Shown here piece after piece: positions 61,854 to 64,000 of a stretch of 64,000 nt of DNA. Source of the DNA: Methanosalsum natronophilum (GTDB lineage: Archaea; Halobacteriota; Methanosarcinia; Methanosarcinales; Methanosarcinaceae). The position numbers and the translations under genes are program-made. The notes below the pieces were generated by a model that saw only the letters and a list, made by a program, of their open reading frames with translations, ran no database searches and was not told where the DNA came from. Location of the stretch: contig NZ_JANUCS010000001.1 in assembly GCF_024808815.1 (NCBI RefSeq), forward strand, positions 217,315 to 281,314, read 5' to 3'. Every line of letters begins with the position of its first letter. Position 1 is the stretch's first letter.

Positions 61854-63197
61854 ATGGAACGTACTGAGAATCTGGGTCAAGAAAATGTCAGGAGCCTTAT
61901 TCTAAGATTAGCCACTCCTGCAATCATTGGATTAATGGTACAGGCAATCTATAATCTAGTTGACACGATCTTTATCGGGCGTGGATTGGGTGAAGAGAGT
62001 GTATTGGGTATTGCAGGAATTTCAGTTGCATTCCCTGTCCAGATGCTAATGATGGCTATTGCTTTAGGTATAGGGATCGGGGGTGCATCTATCATCTCAC
62101 GTTCACTTGGCTCAGGTCATCTGGAACATGCTAGGAAAACGTTAGGTAATATGGTAACTATGACAGTTATTACAAGCCTAATATTCACTATCTTGGCCAT
62201 ATATTACCTTGAACCCATACTCTCACTATTTGGTGCATCTGAAACTGTAATGCCTTTTGCAATCGATTATACCTATTATATTGTTCTGGGCACGATCTTT
62301 TTCACATTCTCTGCTGCCATGAGTAATGCAATACGTGCAGAAGGTAACATCATTTTTGCTATGATGATACTAGTAATATCAAGTATTTCTAACATTATAC
62401 TAAATCCCCTGTTCATCTTCGGATTGGGTATGGGGATAACTGGTGCTGCAATCGCTACTGTCATCTCACAACTTATTGGGTGCCTGATAGTAATCTACTA
62501 TTATTATACGAGTAAAGCAGCAGTAGAACTCGAACTGAACACATTATCACCAGATCTTGGTATTATAAAAGAATCTAGTTATATTGGGACATCTGAAGCT
62601 ATGTTCAATATAGTTGAAAGTTTACTGTTCCTTCTTCTCAACCAGAGTTTGTTATATTATGGCGGTGACCTTGCAATAGCCGTATTTGGTATTGTGATAA
62701 AAGTTTTCATTCTAACCCTAATGCCAATAATAGGTCTAAAACAAGCAATACTCCCAATATTCGGATACAATTACGGTGCCTTGAACTATCACCGTATACG
62801 TCAAACATTATCGATCTCGACGTATCTGTCCACAGCCCTCTGTTTCTTGAGCATGATAATAGTTTTCTTAATACCTACCCAGATCATGGGACTGTTCAGT
62901 ACCGATCCCGAACTTATAGAAATGGGTGTACCCGCACTAATGATATGTTACCTGATGATGCCTTTCATTGGTGTTCAGATAGTGACTACAGCATTACTTC
63001 AATCGTTAGGAAAATCCCTGGAATCACTTGTACTGATACTCTCAAGACAACTCATATTCTTACCACCACTTGTGATCATACTCCCACTCCAACTAGGTCT
63101 AAACGGAATATGGCTCGCATTCCCACTATCTGACCTTCTAGGATTTCTAGTAGCATTATATATGATGCGAAAAGAGACAAGGTTAATGGAAATTTGA
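61854..63197 (+). CDS. MATE family efflux transporter
   Basis: 447 residues, twelve hydrophobic helices in two six-helix bundles. GQENVRSLILRLATPAIIGL, NLVDTIFIGRGLGEESVLGI, and in the second half LTLMPIIGLKQAILPIFGYN are NorM/DinF-type MATE motifs. Exports drugs or metabolites with Na+ or H+. ATG 61854 is used; GTG 61842 gives four more residues. It converges with thiI. Confidence 0.9.
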   Translation: MERTENLGQENVRSLILRLATPAIIGLMVQAIYNLVDTIFIGRGLGEESVLGIAGISVAFPVQMLMMAIALGIGIGGASIISRSLGSGHLEHARKTLGNMVTMTVITSLIFTILAIYYLEPILSLFGASETVMPFAIDYTYYIVLGTIFFTFSAAMSNAIRAEGNIIFAMMILVISSISNIILNPLFIFGLGMGITGAAIATVISQLIGCLIVIYYYYTSKAAVELELNTLSPDLGIIKESSYIGTSEAMFNIVESLLFLLLNQSLLYYGGDLAIAVFGIVIKVFILTLMPIIGLKQAILPIFGYNYGALNYHRIRQTLSISTYLSTALCFLSMIIVFLIPTQIMGLFSTDPELIEMGVPALMICYLMMPFIGVQIVTTALLQSLGKSLESLVLILSRQLIFLPPLVIILPLQLGLNGIWLAFPLSDLLGFLVALYMMRKETRLMEI

Positions 63198-63210
63198 ACC
63201 TGGATACTTT

Positions 63211-64000
63211 TTAGGATAAGCTGATAATTTTTGTATTTTTTACCGCTTTTTCCACAAGTTCTTCAATCCCAGCCATCTCTTCCTCATATACAAGAGAATC
63301 ATATTTCGCATTTACTTCAGGATGTACTGGTACTGCACTACAACATGTAGCCTTCGATGTAGATGGTCGATATGTACCGATATTTCGTGCCAGGTCAATA
63401 ATATCGTTCTTATCAAGTCCTATCAGTGGATGATATAATGGAATACCTAACCCGTATATCTCAGCATGCATGTTAGCAGCTGTTTGGGATGCCACCTGAC
63501 CTAATGATGACCCCGTGATTATACCCTGTGCATTTTCCTTTTTCATTATTTCGTAAGAAACACGATACATTGTTCTTTTACAAAGTACACAAGTATTCTT
63601 TTTCCCACAATGTTGAATGAAGGAACCTAGACTCTCACCGTGTGGTACCGAATATGTCTTCATAGGATAATTGGGTGCCCAGCTCTGGAGTACATTGATG
63701 CATTCGATCGCACGGTTTAGTGTACTGCTATCAGCATACGGGTCATTATCAAAATACACCGGTATAATCTCAACACCCCTTCTCATCATCATCCATGCAG
63801 ATACTGGCGAATCAATACCACCTGATACCAGAGCTACCATCTTACCCTGAGTTCCTAATGGCAACCCAGCAACACCTTTAATTTTTTCTGTGAAAATATA
63901 TGCCTTGTTATCCCTCACTTCAATAAAAAATTCTTTATCCGGGTCTGTAAGATCTACTGCAGGTTTTCTACCCATCTTTTCAAGTTTTTCCCATATAGCA
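63211..64000 (-). CDS. thiI: tRNA 4-thiouridine synthase ThiI (5' end outside window)
   Basis: The frame is open from 63211 through the window edge, 263 residues visible. It begins AIWEKLEKMGRKPAVDLTDP, the end of the THUMP domain, then PP-loop MVALVSGGIDSPVSAWMMMR, and CGKKNTCVLCKRTMYRVSYE, TGSSLGQVASQTAANMHAEI and PLIGLDKNDIIDLARNIGTY. No C-terminal rhodanese domain follows, as in most archaeal ThiI. It makes s4U8 in tRNA. The ATG at 63975 is internal, not the start. Confidence 0.94.
   Translation of the reverse strand, partial: AIWEKLEKMGRKPAVDLTDPDKEFFIEVRDNKAYIFTEKIKGVAGLPLGTQGKMVALVSGGIDSPVSAWMMMRRGVEIIPVYFDNDPYADSSTLNRAIECINVLQSWAPNYPMKTYSVPHGESLGSFIQHCGKKNTCVLCKRTMYRVSYEIMKKENAQGIITGSSLGQVASQTAANMHAEIYGLGIPLYHPLIGLDKNDIIDLARNIGTYRPSTSKATCCSAVPVHPEVNAKYDSLVYEEEMAGIEELVEKAVKNTKIISLS

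Noticed and set aside
1..64000. CRISPR array or replication origin
   Set aside because: No spaced direct repeats, cas genes, orc1/cdc6 or origin-like repeats were found. The hairpins seen belong to IS605 ends or terminators.

Overview
The window is archaeal and comes from a methylotrophic-type methanogen or a close relative (class Methanosarcinia; an ANME-2/3 relative cannot be excluded). The main evidence is a complete F420H2:methanophenazine oxidoreductase operon in the order fpoA-B-C-D-H-I-J-J-K-L-M-N-O. It is supported by genes for coenzyme F420 (cofG, cofH, cofC), methanofuran (mfnD, mfnF, mfnE), probable tetrahydromethanopterin/F420 glutamylation, methanogenesis marker protein 2, a probable F390 synthetase, archaeal lipid saturation (geranylgeranyl reductase with its ferredoxin) and archaeosine precursor synthesis. 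The DNA is AT-rich. Archaeal TATA boxes and GGAGG-type ribosome binding sites are easy to see.

Layout. 1-9.1 kb: partial acetolactate synthase-like gene, a fossil IS605 element, glnA, a lysine-2,3-aminomutase-like gene, msrA with a damaged start, a tiny membrane protein, mmp2, nifB, and the preQ0/archaeosine operon queC-DUF366-queE-queD. 9.1-14 kb: a decayed cupredoxin lipoprotein gene, an IS605-derived mini-element, F390 synthetase-like gene, small lipoproteins and alanine dehydrogenase. 14-21.4 kb: DUF434, RimK-type ligase, pth2, truD, pyrG, a membrane protein, a Trm112-like zinc protein and a nucleoside-recognition membrane protein. 21.4-31.7 kb: fpo operon, minus strand. 32.2-37.9 kb: two ferredoxin-flavoprotein pairs flanking cofGHC. 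38-45 kb: trkH-trkA, dnaJ-dnaK-grpE and a membrane protein. 45.5-49.5 kb: mfnDFE, an acetyltransferase, a zinc-ribbon protein, aEF-1beta and tRNA-Ala(CGC).

49.5-55.0 kb is the accessory zone. It lies directly 3' of tRNA-Ala and holds a decayed coding remnant, a frameshifted Doc/Fic gene, a 46-residue gene, a decayed tyrosine integrase, an unrecognised two-gene PIN-domain module, and a complete IS200/IS605 element (tnpA plus tnpB). 55-64 kb returns to ordinary genes: DUF523-DUF1722, an ABC exporter, fused 5-oxoprolinase, a MATE transporter and partial thiI.

Cofactor logic: cof, mfn and the RimK-type ligase make C1 and hydride carriers. Fpo oxidises F420H2 into the membrane. The F390 synthetase-like enzyme may adenylylate or guanylylate F420. 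GGR with its ferredoxin saturates lipid chains. The least expected observations are a set of IS605-derived fossils, whose right ends all point into the start of a neighbouring gene, and the PIN-domain two-gene module.
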